27,605 bases of DNA, taken from positions 1-27,605 of the forward strand of contig JAIRYX010000317.1 of NCBI GenBank assembly GCA_031267635.1. Direction: 5' to 3'. The stretch is from Planctomycetaceae bacterium. Its GTDB lineage: Bacteria > Planctomycetota > Planctomycetia > Pirellulales > Thermoguttaceae. The translations under genes and the position numbers were made by a program. The notes below the pieces were generated by a model, which saw only the letters and a program-made list of their open reading frames with translations, was not told the origin of the DNA and made no database searches. This document shows, one piece after another, positions 8,939-15,970 of this stretch (within the stretch, counting starts at the first letter, position 1; each line of letters begins with the position of its first letter).

Positions 8939-9976
8939 TTACCTACGTAAAGCGTCTTTCACGTCGATCCAGAGCGGCGTTTCTTTGGAGCGGATGGGAA
9001 AGCCGAGTTTTTTATCGGTCAGCAAATTGATCAACGGTTCTCCTGCTCGAAACCGTCGGATATTTTCACACAACAAGTCGGTCACGTCGTCGTTCCGCCA
9101 GCGGAATTGCCCGCCGACATGCGGCGTGATGATGACATTCGGGCAATTCCACAACGGATGGTCTGCCGGCAACGGTTCCGGGTCGGCGACGTCGAGTACC
9201 GCGCCGGCAATAGTCGCGTCGGCGTTTCCCGCAGCCGCGGCGTTCAGCGCGTTCGTCAGGGCATCGGTATCGACAATCGGACCTCGTGCCATATTGACCA
9301 GCAGCGAACCGCGTTTCATTTTGGCAATGGTTTCCGCGTTAAATAGTTTGCGTGTCGAATCGTTGAGCGGAAGATTCAGCAAAACGACGTCCGATTCCGC
9401 GAGGAGATCATCAAGGCGATCCGCCGCCCAAAGCTCCGCAACATACGGCGGCTTATCTTCAGGAAACATATCGGTTGCCAGAATCCGCGTATGAAAAGGG
9501 GCGAGCGTCTGAGCGAGGCGTCGTCCGTTTCCGCCGAAGCCGACAATTCCTACTGTCGCGCGTGTCAAATCTCGAGTCGGACGGCGGATAAATTCTTTTT
9601 TCTTTTGCGCGTCGAGAAACGCCGGCAAATTACGCAGCCAGCCAAGCGTTAACGCCATGGTATGCTCCGCCACTTGGTCGGCAAGCAGTCCCGACGCGCT
9701 GGTCACGAGAATATTCGACTCGATGACCGCCGGAACAAGGCAGTGATCCATGCCCGCCGCCGACGACTGAATCCACTGCAAGCGTCCTTGGCGGACAATC
9801 GATTTCCAATCGACCATTTGCTTGACGTGTCCGCAAAAATAATCGGCGTCAAACAGTTTCCGCTCGGATTCTTCGCGGTTATTCTGGTCGGCGAAAATCA
9901 AGCGGATTCCCTCCCACGCTTGCCGCACACGCTCAACATGCCGCTCGTTTACCGGATAACAAAGAAGTAAGTTCAT
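8939..9976 (-). CDS. D-2-hydroxyacid dehydrogenase (NAD-binding)
   Basis: The 345-residue protein belongs to the D-isomer-specific 2-hydroxyacid dehydrogenase family, which interconverts 2-oxoacids and D-2-hydroxyacids. The Rossmann motif is GFGGNG (G146-x-G148-x-x-G151) with an acidic residue, D169, at the end of the next strand, which favours NAD over NADP. The catalytic set is complete: R231 in 'NMARGPIVDTDAL', E267 in 'LDVADPEPLP' and H286 in 'ITPHVGGQ'. The N-terminal substrate domain is divergent ('LQWIQSSAAGMDHCL' is the recognisable part). I cannot tell the substrate; glyoxylate/hydroxypyruvate or phosphoglycerate-like acids are all possible. No serC or other pathway gene is adjacent. 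Confidence 0.9.
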   Translation of the reverse strand: MNLLLCYPVNERHVERVRQAWEGIRLIFADQNNREESERKLFDADYFCGHVKQMVDWKSIVRQGRLQWIQSSAAGMDHCLVPAVIESNILVTSASGLLADQVAEHTMALTLGWLRNLPAFLDAQKKKEFIRRPTRDLTRATVGIVGFGGNGRRLAQTLAPFHTRILATDMFPEDKPPYVAELWAADRLDDLLAESDVVLLNLPLNDSTRKLFNAETIAKMKRGSLLVNMARGPIVDTDALTNALNAAAAGNADATIAGAVLDVADPEPLPADHPLWNCPNVIITPHVGGQFRWRNDDVTDLLCENIRRFRAGEPLINLLTDKKLGFPIRSKETPLWIDVKDALRR

Positions 9977-10396
9977 AAAAGGTTTTGCAGGTTTATTGTA
10001 ATGATTCAGTGGAATGGAAATAAGTGGGAGCGTGTCGGGAGGAGGATTTTGTATTTTTCAATCTCATTTCTCCCTGATGTTCGTAACAAAACAACCTCAG
10101 CCGCTCAAGGAATCCGCCACAACGACCACCTCGTTACGTCATCAAAAAAGAAAGAAATGAGGTAATAAGGTTGGTTTGGGAGAAAACGCTTGGCTACTGA
10201 GGTTGTTTCGTGAGGAATATTAGGTAGAAATGAGGTTTGTAACACAACAACATGACCCGTTCTGTATTAAAAATGCTTACAACCGACTGAACAGTGACGG
10301 CTTATTTGTTCTTTCAATCGATTCAGCAAGACTTTTTCGTCAAAGTATTTTCAACGGCGGCGTGCTGACGGCGTTGTCCGTGACCGGATTGCCTGT
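9977..10396. other. 420-base spacer: MITE-like palindrome, otherwise no gene
   Basis: This stretch between the D-hydroxyacid dehydrogenase start and the cyclophilin stop holds the palindromic element at 10060-10237. Elsewhere in the spacer I see no convincing reading frame, RNA gene or terminator. Confidence 0.5.
10060..10237. mobile_element. MITE-like palindromic element, copy 1 (~178 bp)
   Basis: The outer arms of about 50 bases are imperfect inverted repeats. The left arm runs from AATCTCATTTCTCCCTGATG to ACAACCTCAGCCGCTCAAG; the right arm runs from CTTGGCTACTGAGGTTGTTT to TTAGGTAGAAATGAGGTTT. A second inverted repeat (ACCTCGTTACGTCAT against AAATGAGGTAATAAGGT) sits inside. The element at 19245-19413 has the same plan and largely the same sequence. 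There is no coding capacity and no clear target-site duplication. Confidence 0.65.
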
Positions 10397-11674
10397 TTAG
10401 CGTCTGATGTCGTTTTTAACCGGTTCGTAGGCGTGACCGCGGTCGCGCAGCACGGTTGCTTCGATGATTCTATCCGGCGCGACGGCAATGACTTCGTCTT
10501 GCGGATCGATTCGTTGAATATCCGCCAGCAGTTCGATTCCTTCGACAACGCGCCCGAACACCGTATGCTTTCCGTTCAAATGCGTCACCGGCAGGAACAT
10601 TAAGAAGAACTGCGACCCGTTGGTATTCGGACCTGCGTTCGCCATACTGATAGAACCGCGAAAATGTTTACGCGGCGCGGGCTTGCCCGCTTGCGGACGG
10701 CATTCGTCGTCGATATTATAACCGGGACCGCTTGTTCCCGTTCCGGTCGGATCGCCGCCTTGCGCCATAAAATGCGGCAGAACGCGATGAAACGGCACAT
10801 TTTTATAAAATCCTCGTTTGACGAGATAAATGAAGTTCGCCACCGTGTTCGGGGCTTCGTTTTCAAAGAGTTCGAGCGTGATGTTTCCCTTGTTGGTTTT
10901 AATCAGCACGCGCGGCAAATTGTCCGCCGCCGTTTCTTTTTCACGGACAGCCAGTTCTTCCGCCCAGAGTTTTTTGAGAACGGAAAGCTCCGACGGATTG
11001 GACATGACGGCAAACAGCGGATGTCTTTCCAGCTCCGACTGCGGCGGCTGGACTTTTAATTCCATCGCTTTTTTATACCATGCTTCCGCCTTGTCAAATT
11101 CCATGGCGCCGTAAGCCGCCTTTGCCGCTTCAAGATATAAACCGCCCACTTGATCGCTGAGTTCTTTTTCGTGCTGAAGGATCGCGGCGGCAATGGTATA
11201 GGACACTTCATAATTGTCCCGCGCGCTTTCGTAATTCAGAATTTGGAAAAGAAATTCCAGCACAATCGGATTCTCGAACGGCTTTTCCGTAAACGCCTCG
11301 ACCGCCGACTTCACCAATTCTTTCCGTCGCGGCTCGGCTTGCGCGACGAGTTTGTCGTACTCGGCTTGAATTTGGTCTTTTCGTTCCGGTTTCGCCGTTT
11401 GGTACTCCGTCACGAAAGACTGTAATTTCCCAAGAACCTCCCGATACGGCGTAAAAGAATCAAAAAACGCTTTATTCTTTTCGCCCAATTTCGAGAGTTC
11501 GGCGACTAGCTCGTCGTAGTCTTGAAACACTTTAGACGGCGTTGGGTCGGGAGACGCCGCGTTTGGCGTCGTCTCCGGTTGCGTTTGCGTATTTTGAGCA
11601 AAAGTGGGCGTGTGCGAAGCGGTGAAAATCAACGTGAGGAACAGAGCCGTTCCCGCAAAACCGAGCTTTTTCAT
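10397..11674 (-). CDS. exported cyclophilin-type peptidyl-prolyl cis-trans isomerase
   Basis: The protein catalyses cis-trans isomerisation of X-Pro bonds during folding, here outside the cytoplasm. It has 425 residues. Residues 1-27 form a signal peptide ('LFLTLIFTASHTPTFAQ'). A Pro/Thr-rich linker follows, then a helical region to about residue 245 with a TPR-like segment ('YLEAAKAAYGAMEFDKAEAW'). A complete cyclophilin domain occupies about 255-415. Its active-site stretch reads 'PFHRVLPHFMAQGGDPTGTG' (R297, Q305), then 'GSISMANAGPNTNGSQFFLM' and 'LNGKHTVFGRVVEG'. The start is supported by an AGGAA 8-9 bases upstream and a candidate promoter at 11735-11762. The helical N-terminal region probably binds clients or partners. 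Confidence 0.93.
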   Translation of the reverse strand: MKKLGFAGTALFLTLIFTASHTPTFAQNTQTQPETTPNAASPDPTPSKVFQDYDELVAELSKLGEKNKAFFDSFTPYREVLGKLQSFVTEYQTAKPERKDQIQAEYDKLVAQAEPRRKELVKSAVEAFTEKPFENPIVLEFLFQILNYESARDNYEVSYTIAAAILQHEKELSDQVGGLYLEAAKAAYGAMEFDKAEAWYKKAMELKVQPPQSELERHPLFAVMSNPSELSVLKKLWAEELAVREKETAADNLPRVLIKTNKGNITLELFENEAPNTVANFIYLVKRGFYKNVPFHRVLPHFMAQGGDPTGTGTSGPGYNIDDECRPQAGKPAPRKHFRGSISMANAGPNTNGSQFFLMFLPVTHLNGKHTVFGRVVEGIELLADIQRIDPQDEVIAVAPDRIIEATVLRDRGHAYEPVKNDIRR

Positions 11675-11734
11675 ACAATTTTCCTGTGTGGTGGGACATT
11701 TAGTTGAGTGGAAAGCCGCCCTCAGGCAGCAATG

Positions 11735-11762
11735 ATTCTATAATGTACAATGTTAGCGTCAA
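11735..11762 (-). promoter_or_regulatory. candidate sigma70-type promoter for the cyclophilin gene
   Basis: Read on the minus strand, TTGACG (-35, 11757-11762) is followed after 16 bases by TAGAAT (-10, 11735-11740), leaving a leader of about 55 bases before the ATG at 11674. A GCCGCCCT/AGGGCGGC pair (about 11715 and 11770) surrounds it and could form a long-looped stem. Confidence 0.4.
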
Positions 11763-11819
11763 AATGGAAGGGCGGCATCTTTTTTTCATCGGATTTTTTC
11801 CAACGGCGAGTCGACGTAG

Positions 11820-11840
11820 GGGCGACCCTCGCGGTCGCCC
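11820..11840. repeat. short REP-like hairpin
   Basis: GGGCGACC (11820-11827) and GGTCGCCC (11833-11840) pair perfectly around CTCGC, preceded by GACGTAG. Palindromes of this GGGCGACC...GGTCGCCC type are widespread dispersed repeats in bacteria. Confidence 0.6.
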
Positions 11841-11940
11841 GTTGTTTCCGTGCGTCCGCTTTGAATTGCAATCCAGCGGTTTTGAATTATAATTTAGTAA
11901 CTTTGAATATTCCCCAACGATAGGGGCAAGAAAGCGTTTT

Positions 11941-11968
11941 GTCGGGGCAAGAAAAATTTTGCCCCGAC
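11941..11968. repeat. perfect 10-bp hairpin, GTCGGGGCAA arms
   Basis: GTCGGGGCAA (11941-11950) and TTGCCCCGAC (11959-11968) flank an 8-base A/T loop. A partial copy, AGGGGCAAGAAAGCG, sits just before it at about 11922. A GTCCC-rich stretch (11974-12010) follows, resembling the leader repeats elsewhere in the window. Confidence 0.6.
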
Positions 11969-12039
11969 GCGAATCCCCAAAGTCCCTGACGTCCCTCAAG
12001 TCCCTTGGAGCGAGCGTCCGAAAACAAAAAGATTATTCC

Positions 12040-12459
12040 CCGAGCCGCTCCGTAAAGACCGCGAGCGTTTCCGCTCAGGTTGCGAGAGTTTCCGCTCAGG
12101 TTGCGAGAGTTTCCGCTCAGGTTGCGAGAGCTTCCGCTCAGGTTGCGAGCGTTTCCGCTCAGGTTGCGAGAGCTTCCGCTCAGGTTGCGAGAGTTTCCGC
12201 TTAGGTTGCGAGAGCTTCCGCTTAGGTTGCGAGAGTTTCCGCTTAGGTTGCGAGAGTTTCCGCTTAGGTTACGAGAGTTTCCGCTGAGGTTACGAGAGCT
12301 TCCGCTTAGGTTACGAGAGCTTCCGCTTAGGTTGCGAGAGTTTCCGCTTAGGTTGCGAGAGTTTCCGCTTAGGTTGCGAGAGTTTCCGCTTAGGTTACGA
12401 GAGTTTCCGCTTAGGTTGCGAGCCGCTCCGTAAAGACCGCGAGCCGCTCCGTAAAGACC
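12040..12459. repeat. 21-bp tandem array, 20 units of two types
   Basis: The array is exactly 420 bases. Its order is one unit of type A (CCGAGCCGCTCCGTAAAGACC), 17 units of type B (consensus GCGAGAGTTTCCGCTTAGGTT), then two units of type A. B units vary at a few fixed places: CTC/CTT/CTG before AGG, GCG/ACG at the unit joint, GTTT/GCTT, and GAGAG/GAGCG. The unit lacks stops in several frames, so the array is open on both strands. On the minus strand it would read NLSGNSR heptads bounded by GLYGAAR. It lies in the divergent spacer between the cyclophilin gene and the SWIM-SNF2 gene. Confidence 0.95.
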
Positions 12460-12550
12460 GGGAGAAAAAAGACAAGGCGGCGAGCGGTGGCGCGGACTTT
12501 TACGCCGTAGGCGTTCCCTTGAATAACCATTTGTCAAAACAAATTCTATC

Positions 12551-15205
12551 ATGCAAAGCTCATTACGACCGGACGACACAAGCGTTCCGAAAATTCGGCA
12601 GCGTCCGCCCCAGGTTTCGGAGAGCGAGTGGAAAGATTTTGTCGCCGGTCTCTTTCCGCCGCTCACCTCCGCGACGCATCAGCTCGTCCCGGCGGATTCG
12701 TTGGAATTGGCTGCGGATTCGGGGCGGTTATCTGCGGAAGCGTTGGAATTATCTGCGGATTCGTTGGGGTTATCTGCGGATTCGTTGGGGTTATCTACGG
12801 CTTCGTTGGAATGGTCTGAGGAATCGGGGCGGCTTTTTGATGTTATTCCGCTTGCGCAAAATACTGTTCCGCTTGCGCAAAATACTGCTCCGCTTACGCA
12901 GAACGCTGCTCCCAATTCGCAAGGCGCGGAAAATCCATCCGCGCGGCGGCATCGCGTCTTGCTTCGCGGAACGTATGACGCGAATCCTTTGGGCGAATGC
13001 CGGTGCGATTGCGACGCTTTTCGTTATGGGGTGTACGGCGTTTGTCCGCATATTCTTTTCGCTCTCTCGCAAAACAACGCCGAATCGTCTTTCTCGCGGG
13101 AGCAACCGTTTTCCGAAATCTTTTTACGGCACGGCTTGCGAAAAGAAATTGTTTTTCACGCGGCTTATAATATTCCGCGACTCGTTTCCAAAGCCGCGAA
13201 ATCTTGTTTTCATTCGGACGGAACGCTTCGGCTCAATGATTATTCGCTTCTGAAAACGCTGATTCGTCGCGCGGCGGAATGCCGGCACGAATTGAAAATC
13301 GACAACGACGTGTTCGCTCATCTCGCGACGGCGTTGCAGCAAGAGGAACGTTCTCACAAGATAACGGCGTTGTTCAAACGCGGCGCGCACTCGCCGAGAT
13401 TCGAAACGCTGCTCGCTCAACCGCTTGCGGCGTATCAGCGGGACGCGGCGATTCAAGCCGCCTTGTCGGGACGTTTTTTATTATTCGATTCGTCCGGTCT
13501 CGGCAAACGCCGTACCGCCGTCGCCGCCGCCGAAATTCTCGCCGAAACGTCGGGGATTGCTCGCGTTCTGATTTTGACCAATACGGCGACGCTGCAAACA
13601 TGGCGGCTCGAATTACAACAATCCCTTCCGCAAAACCATCCCGCAACGCAAAGCCAATCCTCGCCGCACGGTCATCCCGCAACGCCCCGCCAATCGCCGC
13701 CGCAAAGTCAATCGTCGCTGTCGCACAGTCAATCGTCGCTGTCGCAAAGTCAATCGTCGCCGCCGCAAAGTCAATCGTCGCCGCCCAGCCGTCCCGCGAC
13801 GCTCCGCCAATCGCCGCCGACCTCGCAAATCATTTTCGGCAATCCCGCCAAACGAGCGGAACAATACGGCGCGACTACGTTTTACAATATCGCGCGTTAC
13901 GACGATATGCCGGACGACGCGGACGCGATTGTTTCGCGGATGCGTCCCGATCTGGTTATTCTCGACGAAACGCATACGCTCAAGCGGCACGGCGCGGAGA
14001 TTGCCCGCATGGTACGGCGGCTTGAATCGGAGTTTCTCTTCATTTTGTCGGCAGCCGATCCGGTCAAGATTCCCGGTGCGTTGATGTCGTTTGTCGATAT
14101 GATCGACCGGCAGCGTACCGGTTTGCTCGAATCGTTTTTGCGGCAGCATCAGCAATTCGATCCGAACGCCAATCAAGTGCGCTACGTCAACATGCGTCGC
14201 GTCGCGAAAACGCTGCCGAAACATTTCCGACGGTTGGAGTCGGCGGAATATAGGCGGTCGCTTTCCGCGTTGATTTTGCATGAACGCTACTTGCCGCTCA
14301 ACGAATCGCAGGCAAAACGTCACGCCGATCTGCAAAGCCAATGGTTTCGACTCCTCACGCCTTGGAAACATTCGGCGACGGAATCCCGCGCGCCGAACGC
14401 CGCGCCGTCAACGCCGCAAGCCGCGCCGTCAACGCCGCAAACAGTGCCGTCAACGCAGCAAACGGCGCCGTCAACGCCGCAAGCAGTGCCGTCAACGCAG
14501 CAAGCGGCGGCAATCAAAACCGCCGCCTCGCCGCCGCCTCGCGATCCCGTCAACAACACGGCAAAAACTCCGCCGCCGCTTGTTCCCTTCCCGACGCTGC
14601 AAAAAATCCAATCGCTGACGACGGAAATGCTTTTGACAGCGAACGGCGTTTATAAAATTGACGCGATGTACGATTTGCTGCTCGAACAATTGGAAACGCC
14701 GCATGGCAAAGCGGTTGTTTTTGCGCACGATTTGCGGCTGTTGCGTTTAGCGGAGAAGAAATTGGAATCGGCGCCGTTTGATTGCGGGTTGCTTGATCGT
14801 TTTATGAGTTTATCCGAACAAAAGACGGTTTATGAAAAGTTTCTGCAAAACGCAAATTGCCGCGTGCTGCTTTTGCACGACGGCGTTTCCGAGCAGCTTG
14901 TGTTTCGGCAGACGCAATTAGCGATAGAACTTGATTTTCCGCCTGATTTCAGACAAGTTTCCGCGCGTCGTTCCCGTCTTTTACCGCATGATACGTTTCG
15001 TCCCTGTCATGTTTATCCGCTGATTTCCTACGGCACGATCGAGCATTGGTTCGCCAAACTCCATCGCAACACCGAGCCGCTCAAGGCGGACAACCCGCCG
15101 GAACAACTCTCCGTTACGCTGATGACCGAACAGGAACGCATTCGCTATTTCGCCCGCATCGTCGCTTTGTCCGAACAATCCGGCGAACCGCCGATGGTGG
15201 CGTAA
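12551..15205 (+). CDS. SWIM zinc finger plus SNF2-like ATPase-fold protein with degenerate motifs
   Basis: 884 residues. After a repeat-rich N-terminus, C152-x-C154 ... C165-P-H167 forms a SWIM zinc finger ('CDCDAFRYGVYGVCPH'), a DNA- or protein-binding module often found with bacterial SNF2 proteins. The SNF2-like core starts near residue 290 with 'PLAAYQRDAAIQAAL'. Motif I is 'DSSGLGKRRTA' (K319), where SNF2 proteins normally have GLGKT. Motif II is DETH (472-475), motif III is 'LSAADP' rather than LTGTP, and a motif VI-like 'QVSARRSRL' is at 802-810. Four low-complexity tracts of 7-residue period interrupt it (residues 48-96, 99-126, 368-413, 617-651). Remodelling or helicase activity is inferred from the family; the altered motif I residue makes ATP hydrolysis doubtful. 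The ATG has no clear ribosome site. Confidence 0.8.
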   Translation: MQSSLRPDDTSVPKIRQRPPQVSESEWKDFVAGLFPPLTSATHQLVPADSLELAADSGRLSAEALELSADSLGLSADSLGLSTASLEWSEESGRLFDVIPLAQNTVPLAQNTAPLTQNAAPNSQGAENPSARRHRVLLRGTYDANPLGECRCDCDAFRYGVYGVCPHILFALSQNNAESSFSREQPFSEIFLRHGLRKEIVFHAAYNIPRLVSKAAKSCFHSDGTLRLNDYSLLKTLIRRAAECRHELKIDNDVFAHLATALQQEERSHKITALFKRGAHSPRFETLLAQPLAAYQRDAAIQAALSGRFLLFDSSGLGKRRTAVAAAEILAETSGIARVLILTNTATLQTWRLELQQSLPQNHPATQSQSSPHGHPATPRQSPPQSQSSLSHSQSSLSQSQSSPPQSQSSPPSRPATLRQSPPTSQIIFGNPAKRAEQYGATTFYNIARYDDMPDDADAIVSRMRPDLVILDETHTLKRHGAEIARMVRRLESEFLFILSAADPVKIPGALMSFVDMIDRQRTGLLESFLRQHQQFDPNANQVRYVNMRRVAKTLPKHFRRLESAEYRRSLSALILHERYLPLNESQAKRHADLQSQWFRLLTPWKHSATESRAPNAAPSTPQAAPSTPQTVPSTQQTAPSTPQAVPSTQQAAAIKTAASPPPRDPVNNTAKTPPPLVPFPTLQKIQSLTTEMLLTANGVYKIDAMYDLLLEQLETPHGKAVVFAHDLRLLRLAEKKLESAPFDCGLLDRFMSLSEQKTVYEKFLQNANCRVLLLHDGVSEQLVFRQTQLAIELDFPPDFRQVSARRSRLLPHDTFRPCHVYPLISYGTIEHWFAKLHRNTEPLKADNPPEQLSVTLMTEQERIRYFARIVALSEQSGEPPMVA
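12692..12928 (+). repeat. two adjacent coding tracts of 21-nt period (ADSLGLS-type, then PLAQNT-type)
   Basis: Codons 48-96 form seven heptads resembling ADSLGLS, with two identical copies (69-82). Codons 99-126 form about four heptads around VPLAQNT. At DNA level the first centres on GCGGATTCGTTGGGGTTATCT. Both keep frame because the unit is 21 bases. Confidence 0.85.
13652..13789 (+). repeat. coding tract of 21-nt period (SQSSPPQ-type)
   Basis: Codons 368-413 hold Ser/Gln/Pro heptads such as SQSSLSH, SQSSLSQ, SQSSPPQ and SQSSPPS, with related HPATPRQ/RPATLRQ units around them. The tract is inserted between the region after motif I and motif II of the SNF2-like core, so it would be a surface loop. 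Confidence 0.85.
14399..14503 (+). repeat. coding tract of 21-nt period (APSTPQA-type)
   Basis: Codons 617-651 are five heptads: AAPSTPQ, AAPSTPQ, TVPSTQQ, TAPSTPQ, AVPSTQQ. They lie in the linker between the two halves of the SNF2-like core and are followed by a Pro-rich stretch. Confidence 0.88.
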
Positions 15206-15242
15206 CGTTTTGACGCTTTCCCCTGTTCCGGTTGTTTTCAAA

Positions 15243-15303
15243 TTTCCCTTTGTCCCTAACGTTCCTTGGTTTTACGGAAAACTAAATTTTCAAGCGAGAG
15301 GAG
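15243..15303 (+). repeat. GTCCC-rich leader repeat, copy 2, before the NrdG-like gene
   Basis: TTTGTCCCTAACGTTCC, then TTGGTTTTACGGAAAACTAA, then ATTTTCAAGCGAGAGGAG aligns almost base for base with copies at 5788-5857 and 26748-26812. It ends 13 bases before the ATG at 15317 and supplies the GAGAGGAG purine run. Confidence 0.6.
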
Positions 15304-15316
15304 TCTCTTAAATAAA

Positions 15317-15967
15317 ATGTTGCAAGTCGCCCGCAAAAAAACGTGTTGCAAAGTTCTCGGTCCCGGTATTCGTAGCGTGATCTGGTTTCACGGCTGCCCT
15401 CGGCGTTGTCCGGGCTGCATTGCCGATACCATGAACGTCGCAACCCCCAATACCATGACGGATTACGAAACGCTGTCCCCGTCGCAGCTTGCCGACTGGG
15501 TGTTGAAAAACGACGGGATAGAAAACGGAACGATCGAGGGAATTACGCTTTCCGGCGGCGATCCGCTTTTTCAGACGGCGAATGATTTGGCGGAGTTTTT
15601 GTCGCTCGTGAAACACAATTCCGAACTGTCCGTCATGTGCTACACCGGTTATCGCTATGAAGAATTGCTCAACGATTCGGAGAAACGGAAAGTCTTGCAA
15701 TATATCGACGTATTGGTTGACGGCGAGTATCGGCAGGACTTGGACAACGGGCAACGTTGGCGCGGTTCGGAAAATCAGCGGTTTCATTTTTTGACGGAAC
15801 GTTACCGTATTGAATCGGACGATTGGTACGCGACCAACGAACGGCAGATTGAAATCGAATTAACCATCAACGGCAAAGTGTTAATCTCCGGCGTTCCGTC
15901 CAAGGATTTTATTGCCAACTTAACGGCGAAAATGGAAACACTCGGCGTCGATGTGGATTTTACGTGA
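15317..15967 (+). CDS. NrdG-like radical SAM activating enzyme
   Basis: 216 residues from this ATG. The frame also opens at a TTG 51 bases earlier, but GAGAGGAG 13 bases ahead of this ATG and the homology start favour it. The radical SAM cluster motif is C27-x3-C31-x2-C34 in 'FHGCPRRCPGCIADTMN', with GGDP later ('LSGGDPLFQ'), 'CYTGYRYEELL', and the NrdG-style 'VDVLVDGEYRQDL' and 'WRGSENQRFHFL'. NrdG-type enzymes generate a glycyl radical on a partner such as anaerobic ribonucleotide reductase or pyruvate formate-lyase. No glycyl-radical enzyme lies in the window, so the partner is unknown. A C-terminal extension of about 50 residues is present. The preceding SWIM-SNF2 gene ends 111 bases upstream on the same strand. 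Confidence 0.85.
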   Translation: MLQVARKKTCCKVLGPGIRSVIWFHGCPRRCPGCIADTMNVATPNTMTDYETLSPSQLADWVLKNDGIENGTIEGITLSGGDPLFQTANDLAEFLSLVKHNSELSVMCYTGYRYEELLNDSEKRKVLQYIDVLVDGEYRQDLDNGQRWRGSENQRFHFLTERYRIESDDWYATNERQIEIELTINGKVLISGVPSKDFIANLTAKMETLGVDVDFT

Positions 15968-15970
15968 TAC

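Noticed and set aside
12080..12433. + strand frame reading REFPLRL heptads
   Set aside because: Same array read in another frame; no start site or flanking protein-like sequence.
12040..12459. CRISPR array
   Set aside because: Units are contiguous 21-mers with no unique spacers, and no cas genes are present.
11887..12666. 259-codon minus-strand frame through the 21-bp array (NLSGNSR heptads), with an internal ATG that overlaps the SWIM-SNF2 ATG in a shared CATG
   Set aside because: The repeat unit has no stop in several frames, so openness is automatic. Flanking parts show no domain, and competing + strand frames are equally open. Kept as a repeat, not a gene.
13279..14025. Long frames inside the SWIM-SNF2 gene on both strands (for example 248 codons on +, 252 codons on - at 13613-14371)
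   Set aside because: They are shadows in a gene with biased codon use and repeats; their Arg-rich translations show no motifs, while the main frame has SWIM and SNF2 motifs.
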